Source: Streptomyces griseoflavus
GTDB lineage: Bacteria > Actinomycetota > Actinomycetes > Streptomycetales > Streptomycetaceae
NCBI RefSeq assembly: GCF_014649995.1
Contig: NZ_BMUC01000015.1
Coordinates: 35,583-91,629, forward strand
Direction of reading: 5' to 3'
DNA length: 56,047 bases
Below, one piece after another: positions 43,428 to 52,628 of the stretch (within the stretch, counting starts at the first letter, position 1; every line of letters starts with the position of its first letter). Both the position numbers and the translations under genes were made by a program. The notes under the pieces were generated by a model, which was not told the DNA's origin, did no database searches, and saw only the letters and a list, made by a program, of their open reading frames with translations.

Positions 43428-44411
43428 ATGTCGGGCCGGGTGCACCGGATGAGTCCGGCGCTGGACACCACGTACATACGGCCGCAGGATCGTGAGGCGG
43501 TCATCCGGGACGCCGTGTGGGGCTCCGTGGTGGTCGTCGACATCGACCACCGCCCCGCGGCCGGGGAGATCCGGGCGCGGATGGACGTCGGATCCGTCGG
43601 GCCGCTCAGAGTGTGTTCGGCTCGGTCGACGGCGGTCAGGCTGCGCCGCACGGAGCGACTCGTACGGAAGGACGAGGAGCCGTCCCTCTTCCTGAGTCTT
43701 CAGGTGACCGGCACCAGCATCGGTGTGCAGAACGGGCGCGAATGCGTCGTGGGGCCGGGGGAGTTCGCCGTGCTGCGGTCCGACGCCCCGTACACGCTCC
43801 TCTTCGACGAGGGCATCGACCACCACTTCCTGCGGCTGCCCCTCGCAGCCCTCGCGCTGCCCGACCGGCTGCTGCGGGACGCCACCACGGTGACGTTCGG
43901 TGTCGGGAACCCGGTTGCGCGGCTGGCCTACATGTACTTCTCGCAGCTCGCGGTGAGCGGCGAGTTGCACCGCGACGAGGCCGTCGTCGCCCCCAGCATC
44001 GAGCTGCTGCGTGCTGTCCTGGTCTCCCAGCGCGGAGACGCGCGGCTGGCGAAGGAGCCCCTGGAGGCGACGCTCACTCTGCGGATCAAGCACTACATCC
44101 GGGAGCACCTGTCCGACCCCGATCTGTCCGCGGCCCGGATCGCGGCGGCGCACGGCATCTCCGTACGGCATCTGTACGCCGTGCTGTCCCGGGCAGGCAT
44201 CAGTCTCGGGGACTGGATACGTGCCCGGCGGCTCGACGCGTGCAAGCGGGAGCTGGCCGGGCCCGCCGGGCGGTCGCGAACCGTGGCGGCAATCGGGCGG
44301 AGCTGGGGTTTCACGAACGCGACCCACTTCAGCAGAGTCTTCAAGGACGCGTACGGGATGCCGCCCCGGGCCTGGCGCGACCGGCACCACTGCCACGGCC
44401 CGCACGGCTGA
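43428..44411 (+). CDS. AraC family transcriptional regulator
   Basis: About 327 residues. The N-terminal AraC-binding-like domain (AraC_binding_2 type) has LSLQVTGTSIGVQNGRECVV and GEFAVLRSDAPYTLLFDEG. The C-terminal double HTH carries ARIAAAHGISVRHLYAVLS and AAIGRSWGFTNATHFSRVFK, ending YGMPPRAWR. All features are normal for a working regulator of the NphR/ActR-like type. ATG 43428 is favoured, with ATG 43449 as an alternative. It diverges from the peptidoglycan-binding gene across 223 bp, so that gene and the SGNH gene are candidate targets. Its stop lies 35 bp from the IS element at 44447. Confidence 0.9.
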   Translation: MSGRVHRMSPALDTTYIRPQDREAVIRDAVWGSVVVVDIDHRPAAGEIRARMDVGSVGPLRVCSARSTAVRLRRTERLVRKDEEPSLFLSLQVTGTSIGVQNGRECVVGPGEFAVLRSDAPYTLLFDEGIDHHFLRLPLAALALPDRLLRDATTVTFGVGNPVARLAYMYFSQLAVSGELHRDEAVVAPSIELLRAVLVSQRGDARLAKEPLEATLTLRIKHYIREHLSDPDLSAARIAAAHGISVRHLYAVLSRAGISLGDWIRARRLDACKRELAGPAGRSRTVAAIGRSWGFTNATHFSRVFKDAYGMPPRAWRDRHHCHGPHG

Positions 44412-44538
44412 CCGGCGGCTCACCTCTTTCGTGGCTCCGCCCCCTAGGGCCTGTCTGACAATTCCATTCCAACCAGCGAGATTCGGCTGAGTTTGCAAGC
44501 CAGAGGTGCGCTGACCGGCCGTGGGGACTGGGCAGGGC

Positions 44539-45168
44539 CTACGAACGGCGGGCCAGTAGATGGGCGTCGAGGAAGCCCCGATCAGAGGCTGGATCGTGGA
44601 GCAGCCGAGCGAAGGGATCGAGCCCGGCATCACCCAGCAGTCCGGCGAGGCGATCCGCCGGCCAGCTATAGGCGGGCGCCACCTTGTGGTCGAACCGGAC
44701 CGGTTCCTGTCCGTCGGTCCCGAAAAAGGAGACCAGCAGCAGACCATTCGGCGCCAGGACGCGTACCTGTTCGGCGATCAGCTCCGGTAGTTCTCCCGGA
44801 GGGGTGTGGATCATTGAGTAGTGGGCCAGTACGCCGCCGAGGGCGGCGTCCTCGACCGGCAGGGATTCCATCCGCGCCTCCTGGAAGCGCAGCGCCGGAT
44901 GGACCTGCCGGGCGTGGGCGACCATGCCGGGAGCAAGATCGAGTCCGAAGGCATCCAGGCCCAGTTCGTGCAGCATGGCTGTCAGGTGTCCGGGCCCGCA
45001 CCCGACATCCGCTGCCCGCAGGTTGCCCGTCGCGCGCACCAGTTCGGCGAAGGTGCCGATCATGGCCCGCGAGAAAGGCTGTGTCTCCAGCCGGTTCGCG
45101 AACAGCGATGCGTACAGCTCGACGACACCGTCGTAGGCCATCCTGGTTTCGTCCTGATGATTCACCAC
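44539..45168 (-). CDS. SAM-dependent class I methyltransferase (UbiE-like), IS passenger
   Basis: 209 residues. SAM-binding motif I is AADVGCGPGHLTAML, motif II-like is DAFGLDLAPGMVAHARQV, and a VEDAALGGVLAHYSMIHTPP region and VRVLAPNGLLLVSFFG (motif III) follow. This is the standard methyltransf_25/11 fold of small-molecule methyltransferases. The start is GTG 45168 or 45165, or a later ATG at residue 10; no good ribosome site is visible. It lies wholly inside the IS terminal repeats and antisense to the transposase. The substrate is unknown, and nothing links it to the lanthipeptide genes 9 kb away. Confidence 0.85.
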   Translation of the reverse strand: MVNHQDETRMAYDGVVELYASLFANRLETQPFSRAMIGTFAELVRATGNLRAADVGCGPGHLTAMLHELGLDAFGLDLAPGMVAHARQVHPALRFQEARMESLPVEDAALGGVLAHYSMIHTPPGELPELIAEQVRVLAPNGLLLVSFFGTDGQEPVRFDHKVAPAYSWPADRLAGLLGDAGLDPFARLLHDPASDRGFLDAHLLARRS

Positions 45169-45227
45169 AGGCAGGGACTCTATAGCCGGTCTGATAATTG
45201 ATCTTGTGTCAGGTCGAGGTGAGTTGA

Positions 45228-45731
45228 GAGATACGGCATGGGAACGGTCGGTCCCGGGGCGGACTGATCACCAAAGTCCATCTTGCCGTCGACGGCCGGG
45301 GACTGCCGCTGTCGATCGTGCTCACACCCGGAAACGTCAACGACGCCACCGCGTTCGCCGATGTCCTCGACGGGGTCCGCATCCCGCGCGTCAGCACGGC
45401 TCGCCCGCGCGCGACGCCGCAACGTGTGCTGGGTGACAAGGCATACTCCAGCAGGGCCATCCGCCAACTGCTGAGGCGGCGGGGCATCGCCGCCACGATC
45501 CCCGAGCGCCGCGACCAGCTGGCCAACCGTCGACGCAAGGGGCTCTGGGGCGGCCGGCCACCCGCCTTTGACAGGGAGATCCATCGCGACCGCAACGTGG
45601 TCGAACGATGCTTTGCTCGCCTCAAGCAGTTCCGCGCGATCGCAACCAGGTTCGACAAGCTCGCGGACCGCTACCGCGCGGGAGTCGTCCTCGCCTCCCT
45701 GATCCTCTGGCTCCGCGAAACGGCCAGATGA
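45228..45731 (+). pseudogene. IS5-type transposase, C-terminal half only
   Basis: The open frame begins after a stop at 45225 and carries GRSRGGLITKVHLAVDGRGL, LTPGNVNDATAFADVL, VLGDKAYSS, TIPERRDQLANRRRKGLWGG, the DDE-terminal block RNVVERCFARLKQFRAIATR and a natural ending LILWLRETAR. The first 140 or so residues, with the first catalytic Asp, are absent. It cannot act alone; movement would need a related element in trans. It belongs to a different IS5 subgroup from the copies at 2181 and 22079. Confidence 0.85.
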
Positions 45732-45752
45732 TCATTTGTCAGACAGGCCCTA

Positions 45753-46217
45753 GGTCTTGGGCCTGCGGGCCTGAGGCGTGGACAGTCCGCTGACGAGGGC
45801 TTGAACGCGGGCTTCACCCCGGTGGGAAAAGCTGGGTGCGATGGTGGCGGCGAACATGGAATGGGCCGGCCGGCTGTCGCCACCCCCGCAACGGATGCAT
45901 GCCTGCCGTCATGCGAGGACGACGAACGACTCGTCCAGCGCCCGAACCCTGATCGTCCGGGCAGCCATCAAGCTCAAGCCCCGGTGTCTCGCGCGGAAGG
46001 GCGCCACTCCCTTCCGGCGGCGGAGACCCGCACCCTCCACGGCTGAGCACCGCTGAGGCCGTCGCATGTCGGAGCGGGGCCGGCCGGGAACCGGCGGACG
46101 CCGGGTGAGAAGACGATCACTCTCCAGGAAGGACGCGCCGACGGACGGAAGGCGCTCCACACCGAAGACTGACGGGCCGACCCCGCCACGCATGATGTTG
46201 ATGCATCAGGGTCGCTG
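45753..46217. other. 465 bp between the IS element and the sodF control region, no gene seen
   Basis: Both strands have short open frames of random-looking composition. No domain, ribosome site or strong hairpin stands out. Confidence 0.5.
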
Positions 46218-46234
46218 TTGCAAGTTGTTCGCAA
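46218..46234. promoter_or_regulatory. Nur-like inverted repeat upstream of sodF
   Basis: TTGC-N9-GCAA (in TTGCAAGTTGTTCGCAA) lies 55 bp before the sodF start. In Streptomyces coelicolor the nickel regulator Nur represses sodF through an inverted repeat of this type when nickel is plentiful. The match is by recall of the motif style. Confidence 0.6.
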
Positions 46235-46288
46235 TAAAGGCATAGGCTGTCCCCGGACGACCACTCACCCGGAAAGGGGACGTGCCTG

Positions 46289-46897
46289 ATGAGCGCCTAC
46301 GCGCTTCCTGACCTGCCCTACGACTACTCCTCGCTGGAACCGGCCATCACCGGGCAGATCCTGGAACTGCACCACGCCAAACACCACGCCGCCTACGTCA
46401 AGGGTGCCAACGACACCCTCGAACAGATCGCCGAAGCCCGCGACAAGGACCAGATCACCCCGACCTCACTGGTCGGGCTGGAGAAGACCTTCGCCTTCAA
46501 CCTCTCCGGCCACGTCCTGCACTCGATCTTCTGGCAGAACCTCTCCCCCGACGGCGGCGACCGCCCCGACGGCGTCCTCGCCGACGCCATCGACGAACAC
46601 TTCGGTGGTTTCGAGCAGTTCAAGAAGCAGCTCACCGTCGCGACAGCGTCCGTCCAGGGCTCCGGCTGGGGCGTCCTGGCCTGGGAGCCCCTCGGCAAGC
46701 GCCTGATCGTCGAGCAGGTCTACGACCACCACGGCAACGTCGGTCAGGGCAGCACTCCGCTGCTCGTCTTCGACGCCTGGGAACACGCCTACTACCTGCA
46801 GTACAAGAACGTCCGCCCCGACTACGTCACCAAACTCTGGAACCTCGTCAACTGGGAAGACGTCGCCACCCGATTCACCGCGACAGCCAACACCTGA
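46289..46897 (+). CDS. sodF: Superoxide dismutase, Fe/Mn type
   Basis: 202 residues, cytoplasmic; converts superoxide to oxygen and peroxide. The metal ligands are all present: His28 (LELHHAKHH), His78 ([10 protein letters not shown]), Asp162 and His166 (FDAWEHAYY). Length and sequence agree with SodF of Streptomyces, which is made when nickel is scarce and the Ni-SOD is off. The ATG at 46289 has AAAGGGGA nine bases upstream. A Nur-like box precedes it and a strong terminator follows, so it is a single-gene unit. Confidence 0.95.
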   Translation: MSAYALPDLPYDYSSLEPAITGQILELHHAKHHAAYVKGANDTLEQIAEARDKDQITPTSLVGLEKTFAFNLSGHVLHSIFWQNLSPDGGDRPDGVLADAIDEHFGGFEQFKKQLTVATASVQGSGWGVLAWEPLGKRLIVEQVYDHHGNVGQGSTPLLVFDAWEHAYYLQYKNVRPDYVTKLWNLVNWEDVATRFTATANT

Positions 46898-46920
46898 CCA
46901 GCGCGACAACCGAACCACCA

Positions 46921-46952
46921 CGGGCCGGGAAGGAACTGGCCTTCCCGGCCCG
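46921..46952 (+). terminator. 13-bp-stem terminator after sodF
   Basis: CGGGCCGGGAAGG pairs perfectly with CCTTCCCGGCCCG across AACTGG, starting 24 bases after the sodF stop. From here to the esterase start at 47257 no gene is seen. Confidence 0.88.
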
Positions 46953-47256
46953 CCTCCTCTTCGGCAACCGTCCGTGCAGGGGCCGGCTGTCGAGCCACGC
47001 TCGACGTGGTGAGGGCGGGCGACGCCCCACACGTCCTCGCCACACTGCGTCCGACCATCCGCTCGCCCTGGTGACGCGGCCCCGGAGGGGATCGGTGAGG
47101 GCGGCACCGGGCCGCCTGCCGCCTGCCGTCTGCCGCCTGGGGCAGAAGAGACCGGGCCAATCCGGCGCGCCCTGTCCGACCGGTCCGAAAACCACTTGTC
47201 CGCCCTCAGGGCGGCCGGGAAGGATGACCGGGCAAGATCATGGATTGCGAGGCCCC

Positions 47257-48798
47257 ATGCACGTCACCGTTCCCACCCTGGCAGGCACGATCTGCGGACA
47301 GTGGAAGGGCGAGGTGGCGGCATTCCAGGGGATCCCCTACGCGGCTCCGCCGTTCGGCCCCCGGCGCCTGATGCCACCCGAGCCGCCGCAGCCGTGGACC
47401 GGGGTGCGTGACGCGCTCGTCCCTGGGCCCGCCGCGCCGCAGCCCGGCTACCACCCGGCGATGGCCGCCCTGCTGGAAGAAGCCGTGAGCACCGGTGAGG
47501 ACTGTCTGAACCTCAACGTGTGGACGCCTGCGCCGGGCCTCACCGGAGGCCGGCTTCCGGTCATGGTGTGGATCCACGGCGGCGCCTTCCGCAACGGCTC
47601 CGCCTCACTGCCCTCCTACGACGGCACGCGGCTCGCCGCGGACGGCGCCGTCTGCGTCACCCTCAACTACCGGCTCGGTGCGGAGGGTTTCCTGCTCCTC
47701 CCCGACGGCACCGCGAACCTCGGTCTGCTGGACCAGATCGCCGCGCTGCAATGGGTTCACGACAACATCACCCAGTTCGGCGGCGACCCGGACAACGTCA
47801 CCGTCTTCGGCCAGTCCGCCGGGGCCATCTGCATCACCACGCTCATGGCCATGCCGCACGCCCGGGGCCTGTTCCGGCGGGCGATCACACAAAGCGGAGC
47901 CGGCCACCACAGCCACCCCGAGAACATCGCCCGCCGCATCACCGAGCGGCTGGCCGCCCTCGCCGGAACGGAGCCGACGCGCGAGGGCCTGGCCGTCGTA
48001 CCGCCCGAGCGGCTCGTCGCCGCCAACGCCGCCCTGGGGCAGGAGATCGCCCGGGCCACCGATCCCGCCCAGTGGGGCGAGTCGGCGGGCGGCGGCACCA
48101 CCGTGCTGCCCGTCGTGGACGGATCCACCCTGCCGCAGCGCCCGGTCGACGCCATCGCCGGCGGAGCCGGTCGCGACATCGACCTGCTCACCGGCACCAC
48201 CAGCGACGAGTTCCGGCTCTTCCTGGTCCCATTGGGGATGGGGCCGAGGATCACGGACGAGGCGCTGACCGGGTTCCTCGCCGGGCTCGGGCTCGACCCC
48301 GAGCGGGCCCGCGCGGTCTACTCCGCGAAGCACCCCGGCGCGACCCCGGGCGACCTGCTGTCCGCGGCCATGAGCGACCACGCCTACCGCATCCCCGCGC
48401 TCCGGGTGGCCGAGTCCCGCGCCGCGCACGGGGCGGACACCTACGTGTACGAGTTCGCCCGCCCCTCCCCCGCGCTCGACGGTGCCCTCGGCGCCTGCCA
48501 CATGGCCGAGGTCGGGTACGTCTTCGGCAACCTGGACTCCCCGCTCACCGGCCCCGGCGCCCCACCGGAACTGTCCGACGTGATCCGCCGGGCCTGGCTC
48601 TCCTTCGCCCGTACGGGAAAGCCCGCCGACGCGCCCGCGGACGCACCTGCCGGTGCCGTGCCGCACTGGCCCGCGTACGGCGGACGCCGTTCCGTCATGC
48701 GTCTGGGCGACGGCGCGCCCGCCGTGCTCGACGACCCCGCGCCGGACGAACGCCGGCTCTGGACCGGCCTGCGCGACGCCGCCCCCGTGCCCGCCTGA
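47257..48798 (+). CDS. Type-B carboxylesterase
   Basis: 513-residue alpha/beta hydrolase. The N-terminal block is GEVAAFQGIPYAAPPFGPRR, followed by EDCLNLNVWTP, the oxyanion hole WIHGGAF (107-111 for HGGAF), and the nucleophile Ser187 in FGQSAGA. The acid is probably the Glu in TTSDEFRLF, and the catalytic His lies in GACHMAEVGYVFG. There is no signal peptide, so it is intracellular. ATG 47257 has GAGG just upstream; the frame is open earlier but without a site. It hydrolyses esters of unknown nature; such enzymes can remove pNB-type or drug esters. The downstream GNAT gene may be co-transcribed. Confidence 0.9.
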   Translation: MHVTVPTLAGTICGQWKGEVAAFQGIPYAAPPFGPRRLMPPEPPQPWTGVRDALVPGPAAPQPGYHPAMAALLEEAVSTGEDCLNLNVWTPAPGLTGGRLPVMVWIHGGAFRNGSASLPSYDGTRLAADGAVCVTLNYRLGAEGFLLLPDGTANLGLLDQIAALQWVHDNITQFGGDPDNVTVFGQSAGAICITTLMAMPHARGLFRRAITQSGAGHHSHPENIARRITERLAALAGTEPTREGLAVVPPERLVAANAALGQEIARATDPAQWGESAGGGTTVLPVVDGSTLPQRPVDAIAGGAGRDIDLLTGTTSDEFRLFLVPLGMGPRITDEALTGFLAGLGLDPERARAVYSAKHPGATPGDLLSAAMSDHAYRIPALRVAESRAAHGADTYVYEFARPSPALDGALGACHMAEVGYVFGNLDSPLTGPGAPPELSDVIRRAWLSFARTGKPADAPADAPAGAVPHWPAYGGRRSVMRLGDGAPAVLDDPAPDERRLWTGLRDAAPVPA

Positions 48799-48841
48799 CC
48801 GGCCGACTCCCTCCCCGCCCTGAACGATCCCAAGCTGGAGC

Positions 48842-49450
48842 ATGCAGACCATGTCCATCACCACCCCGCCCGCACGGCCCACCACGCACGACGACGTACC
48901 CGCGTGCGTGGAGGTACTGACCCGCGCGTTCGCGGACTATCCGTTCACCCGGCACGTCGTCGCCGCCGACGACCACGAGCGGCGCGTCCGCCGTCTTCAG
49001 GAGCTGTTCCTGGCGCGCGTCGCGCTGCGCCACGGCCGTTCCTGGGTCACCGAAGACCGCCTGGCGGTGGCCGCCTGGACGACTCCCGAGCAGGACCCCT
49101 CTCCGGCCTTCGCCGAGATCGGCTCCCTGCTCCCGGAGCTGGCGGGCGACCGCGCCGCGGCGTACGAGGCCGCCGAGGAGGCACTCGGGCCGCACCGCCC
49201 CACGCACCCGGTGTGGTTCCTCGCCACCGTCGGGGTGGCCCCGGAGGCGCAGGGGCGGGGTCGCGGCACGGCGGTGCTGCGGCCGGGTCTGGAGGCTGCC
49301 GAGGCGGCGGGTTTCCCGGCCTTCCTGGAGACCTCCGATCCGCGCAACGTGCGGTTCTACGAACGCCTCGGCTTCACCGTGACCGCGGAGGTCGCGCTCC
49401 CTGACGGCGGCCCGCTCACCTGGGGCATGACCCGGTCGCCGGGGCTCTGA
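48842..49450 (+). CDS. GNAT family N-acetyltransferase
   Basis: 202 residues. The acetyl-CoA site is WFLATVGVAPEAQGRGRGTAVL (motif A with QGRGRG). A VRFYERLGFTVT block (motif B) comes near the end. The N-terminal part is ACVEVLTRAFADYPFTRHVV, as in GNATs related to small-molecule acetylases. ATG 48842 follows GGAG closely; ATG 48851 is also possible. It lies 43 bp after the esterase gene on the same strand. The substrate is unknown. Confidence 0.9.
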   Translation: MQTMSITTPPARPTTHDDVPACVEVLTRAFADYPFTRHVVAADDHERRVRRLQELFLARVALRHGRSWVTEDRLAVAAWTTPEQDPSPAFAEIGSLLPELAGDRAAAYEAAEEALGPHRPTHPVWFLATVGVAPEAQGRGRGTAVLRPGLEAAEAAGFPAFLETSDPRNVRFYERLGFTVTAEVALPDGGPLTWGMTRSPGL

Positions 49451-49518
49451 GCGGGCGGGCCCCACCGCTCCCCGGAGGGCGTGGACGTCGCCGCCCCGGT
49501 GCCGGCGCCCGCGCGGGG

Positions 49519-50244
49519 TCACAGCGCGGTACCGGTCTCCTCGGCCAGCGCCCTCAGCAGGCGGTCCTGAAACGCCTCGTCGTGGACCGCGCGGTGCGGC
49601 TGCTGACGCTGCCGGTGGTACCAGTAGCCACCGGTGGTCAGGGCCTCCGGTTCGTCGCTCGTCGCAAGCCATTCCTGTGTCCGGTGGCCGAGCTCCAGGT
49701 CGTCCGGCGCACTCGGCCCGCCCATCCTGGTCGGCACCCAGCCCGGGTCCACCGCGTTGCTCGGCACCCCGGGGCGCAGCCGGGCCACCGCACAGGCGAG
49801 TGCCGTGACGAACAGCTTGCTGTCGGCGTACGAGCCCGCGGTGGCGCCCCGCCAGTCGACGCCGGACAAGGACGGGTGTCCACCGAAGTGCGAGCCGCTG
49901 CTGAGGTAGACGTGCCTGCGCGGGCCGCGTAGGAGCGCCGTGAGCAGGTACGGCGCCACAACGTTGACCGGCATGACGGGACGCCCACTCCACACACCCG
50001 CATTGTGGATGACCGCATCCAGCGGCTCGGCGGCGTTCAGTTCGTCGATGATGCGCCGTACGGCGTCACGGTCGGTGAGGTCGCCCACCACGATGCGTGC
50101 TCCCCGAGCGGCCAGGGTGTCGAGGGCCATCGCGCGTTCCTCGTTGCGGGCGTGCGCGACCACGTCGTGCCCATCGGACAGCAGGGCGTCCGCCGCAGCA
50201 CGTCCGAGGCCATCCGTCGAGCCGGTCACCAGCACGCGGCTCAT
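49519..50244 (-). CDS. Short-chain dehydrogenase/reductase
   Basis: About 241 residues. The NAD(P)-binding motif VLVTGSTDGLGRA is at the N-terminus, GDLTD and NAG motifs follow (AVIHNAGVWSG), and the catalytic set is Ser in YLSSGSHFG with Tyr-Lys in SYADSK. The closing part PGWVPTRMGGPSAPDD is typical. It may start at ATG 50244 (used here) or ATG 50298, which adds 18 polar residues. It is convergent with the GNAT gene and divergent from the CPBP protease gene. The substrate is unknown. Confidence 0.88.
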   Translation of the reverse strand: MSRVLVTGSTDGLGRAAADALLSDGHDVVAHARNEERAMALDTLAARGARIVVGDLTDRDAVRRIIDELNAAEPLDAVIHNAGVWSGRPVMPVNVVAPYLLTALLRGPRRHVYLSSGSHFGGHPSLSGVDWRGATAGSYADSKLFVTALACAVARLRPGVPSNAVDPGWVPTRMGGPSAPDDLELGHRTQEWLATSDEPEALTTGGYWYHRQRQQPHRAVHDEAFQDRLLRALAEETGTAL

Positions 50245-50646
50245 GGGCGCGCCGCCTCGTCCGTGCCTGGCGGTGTCCTGTTGGGTGACAGATTCCATGG
50301 TGTCTCTTTCGCGGACGGAGACTGTGAAGCTGCGTCGGGACACGCGGCGTGACCTGGCGCGGGAGGTGCCTGGGCGCCGCGGCCCGGTCGTGTCCGAGTG
50401 CCCCGGCCGAGGGGCGCGAAAGCCGGCACCGCCGCTTCTTCGGCGGCTCGGGCCCGGACCATCCCCTCGCCGCTCTTCCGGACAGCCAGGTGCGCCGACG
50501 TTCAAGTCGAACGGAGCGTCGGAGCGCCTGTCCCCCACGCGAGCTACGCGCAGGTGTCCACCGTGAGGTGACGATTCGCGGACGTCGTGTCCGTAGCGTT
50601 CGAGGCCTCGCGGCACCCCGGCCGCGAATCCTGAGAAGGAGCGTTC
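50245..50646. other. Divergent promoter region between SDR and CPBP genes
   Basis: About 400 bp, or 348 if the longer SDR start is used. No gene, and no palindrome that I can defend, was found. Confidence 0.5.
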
Positions 50647-51483
50647 ATGAGGTTCGTCTGGCAGCTGACGGCCGTCGCGGTGGTCTCCGTGATCGGTGCT
50701 CAGCTCGTCGCCGCCGTGGAGGACAGCCCCTGGCTGCAGCTCGTCTTCGGGCTCTTGGTGTCCGTGCTCGCCGTCCTGGTCTACGGATGGGTGGTCAGCA
50801 AGACCGAACGGCGCCCGGCCACCGAAGTGGAGCGCAAGGGTGCGGGGTCCGCGATCGGCCGGGGGATGCTGATCGGCGTCGCGATGTTCGGCGCCGTCAT
50901 CACGAACATCTACGTCAACGCGCACTACGAGATCAACGGCCTGGGTTCGGTGTCCGGCGCCGTGGGGCTGATCGGATTCATGGCGGCCGCCTCGGTGACG
51001 GAGGAACTGCTCTTCCGGGGCATCCTGTTCAGGATCATCGAGGAGCGCACCGGCACCTGGATCGCCCTCACGCTGACCGGTCTGCTGTTCGGCCTCTCGC
51101 ACCTGCTGAACCCCGACGCCCACCTGTGGGGCGCCCTCGCCATCGCGGTCGAAGCCGGCGGCATGCTCGCCGCCGCCTACGCCGCGACCCGCACCCTGTG
51201 GGTGCCGATCGGCCTCCACTTCGGCTGGAACTTCGCCGCGGCCGGCATCTTCAGCACCGAGGTCTCCGGCAACGACACCCCGCAGGGTCTGCTGGACACC
51301 GTGACGTCGGGCCCGACGTGGGTCACCGGCGGTGCCTTCGGACCGGAAGGCAGCGTGTACGCGGTGCTGTTCGGCGTCCTGGTGATGATCGGGTTCCTGT
51401 GGCTGGCCCGTAAGCGCGGCAACCTGGTGCCCCGTCGACGCGCCGACAGGGTCGCCGCCACCCCCACTACACTGTCCCGGTGA
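50647..51483 (+). CDS. CPBP family intramembrane glutamic endopeptidase
   Basis: 278 residues with about seven membrane helices. The motifs of the Abi/CPBP (Rce1-like) family are present: SVTEELLFRG (Glu119-Glu120, Arg124), LLFGLSHLL (His152), and LHFGWNFAAAGI. In bacteria these proteases are linked to peptide processing, self-immunity to bacteriocins, or signalling. The stop overlaps the GTG of a histidine kinase by four bases, so protease, kinase and regulator form one coupled operon. That suggests the protease takes part in, or is controlled by, the signal pathway. Confidence 0.9.
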   Translation: MRFVWQLTAVAVVSVIGAQLVAAVEDSPWLQLVFGLLVSVLAVLVYGWVVSKTERRPATEVERKGAGSAIGRGMLIGVAMFGAVITNIYVNAHYEINGLGSVSGAVGLIGFMAAASVTEELLFRGILFRIIEERTGTWIALTLTGLLFGLSHLLNPDAHLWGALAIAVEAGGMLAAAYAATRTLWVPIGLHFGWNFAAAGIFSTEVSGNDTPQGLLDTVTSGPTWVTGGAFGPEGSVYAVLFGVLVMIGFLWLARKRGNLVPRRRADRVAATPTTLSR

Positions 51484-52628
51484 CCGGACTTACGCGGATC
51501 CAGGAACTGTGGCGCCGGTCAGGCGCCGCACTCTGGTATCTCCCGCTCGCCGTGGTCCTGTTCGCCGCCTCGCTGGTCTACCACGACAACGGCACGGAGC
51601 TCGGCGGCCTGCCGACCCGCCCTTTCGACGCCCTGGCGCTCGCAGCGATCGCCCTCCAGTGCCTCCCGCTCGCCGGACGTCGGCGGTGGCCCGCCCTCTG
51701 CTTCGCCATGGTGTCGGTCGGCTTCGCCCTCGACCAGCTCCGCGGCTACCACTCGCTCGCCGGCATCGCGCTGCCCATCGCGCTGGTGAGCGTGGCCAGC
51801 CATCTGGAACACCACAGGCGCGCAACCGCGATCGCCGCCTCCGTGGCGTATGTCCCGCTGGCGGTCGCGCTCCACCGGCTCGGCCCTGGCGAACCGCCCA
51901 GCGAATTCGTGACGTTCTACCTGGCCGTGGCGCTCTCCTGGGGCGTCGGGGCGTGGGTGCGTCACACGCGGGCCCTGGAGGCCGAGCGCCGCGATCGTAT
52001 CGCCGAGGACACCCGCGCCGCCGAACGCGCCCGCATCGCCCGCGAACTTCACGACGTGGTGACCCACCACGTGACCGCGATGGTCGTCCAGGCTGAGGCG
52101 GCCCGCTATCTGACCGCCGTCCCCGACCGCCTCGACCAGAGCCTGACAGCCGTCACCGACACCGGCCGCCGGGCCATCACGGACCTGCGGCACCTGCTGG
52201 ACCTGCTCAATCCCGACCACGGCACCGAGCCCGGGATCCCAGCGGCCGGCCGGCTCCTCACCCTGGTCGAACAGACACGGCAGGCGGGTCAGCCCGTGGA
52301 GTTCACTGAGGAGGGCACACCGGCCGAGTCGACCGGCAGCGCGGACCTCGTGGCCTACCGGGTGGTACAGGAATCCCTGACGAACGCGCTCAAGTACGCT
52401 CACGGCAGCCGCACCTCAGTCCGGGTACGCCATGGCTCAGGAGAGATCACCGTGGAGGTCGGCACGGCCGGTTCCGGCTCGCAGGCCCCCGCACTCTCCG
52501 GGAGCGGACGCGGCCTGGCCGGTCTGCGTGAACGGGTCAACGTCCTCGGCGGCGACTTCCACGCGGAGGAACAGAACGACGGCGGCTTCATCGTCCGCGC
52601 CCACATACCCGCCGGGACACCATCGTGA
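51480..52628 (+). CDS. Sensor histidine kinase (HisKA_3 type)
   Basis: 382 residues. N-terminal helices include ALWYLPLAVVLFAASLVY, LALAAIALQCLPLA and FYLAVALSWGVGAWV. The phospho-acceptor segment ARIARELHDVVTHHVTAMV has its His near residue 190. The HATPase end has YRVVQESLTNALKYAHG and GRGLAGLRERV. It resembles the kinase at 19712-20929 in layout. It is translationally coupled on both sides, to the CPBP protease and to the response regulator. Confidence 0.94.
   Translation: MTGLTRIQELWRRSGAALWYLPLAVVLFAASLVYHDNGTELGGLPTRPFDALALAAIALQCLPLAGRRRWPALCFAMVSVGFALDQLRGYHSLAGIALPIALVSVASHLEHHRRATAIAASVAYVPLAVALHRLGPGEPPSEFVTFYLAVALSWGVGAWVRHTRALEAERRDRIAEDTRAAERARIARELHDVVTHHVTAMVVQAEAARYLTAVPDRLDQSLTAVTDTGRRAITDLRHLLDLLNPDHGTEPGIPAAGRLLTLVEQTRQAGQPVEFTEEGTPAESTGSADLVAYRVVQESLTNALKYAHGSRTSVRVRHGSGEITVEVGTAGSGSQAPALSGSGRGLAGLRERVNVLGGDFHAEEQNDGGFIVRAHIPAGTPS

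Larger units (their letters stand above)
44447..45750. mobile_element. IS5-type element with perfect ends carrying a methyltransferase gene
   Basis: The ends are perfect 15-bp inverted repeats, GGGCCTGTCTGACAA at 44447-44461 and its complement at 45736-45750. They are flanked on both sides by TA within CTA/TAG, the target type of IS5-group elements. Inside, the right 500 bp is the 3' half of an IS5-type transposase on the plus strand. The left 720 bp is a methyltransferase gene on the minus strand where the 5' half of the transposase would be. A weaker end-like sequence GGTCTGATAATTG lies at the internal junction, near 45188. Confidence 0.82.

Noticed and set aside
44539-45168. Methyltransferase as a tailoring enzyme of the lanthipeptide (FxLD clusters often carry one)
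   Set aside because: It lies more than 9 kb away, inside IS ends, on the opposite strand, and is a generic UbiE-like type rather than an isoaspartate-forming one.
45183-45750. A smaller IS copy starting at the end-like sequence near 45188
   Set aside because: This internal sequence matches the right end only partly, whereas 44447-44461 matches it perfectly with TA flanks; kept as a possible older junction.
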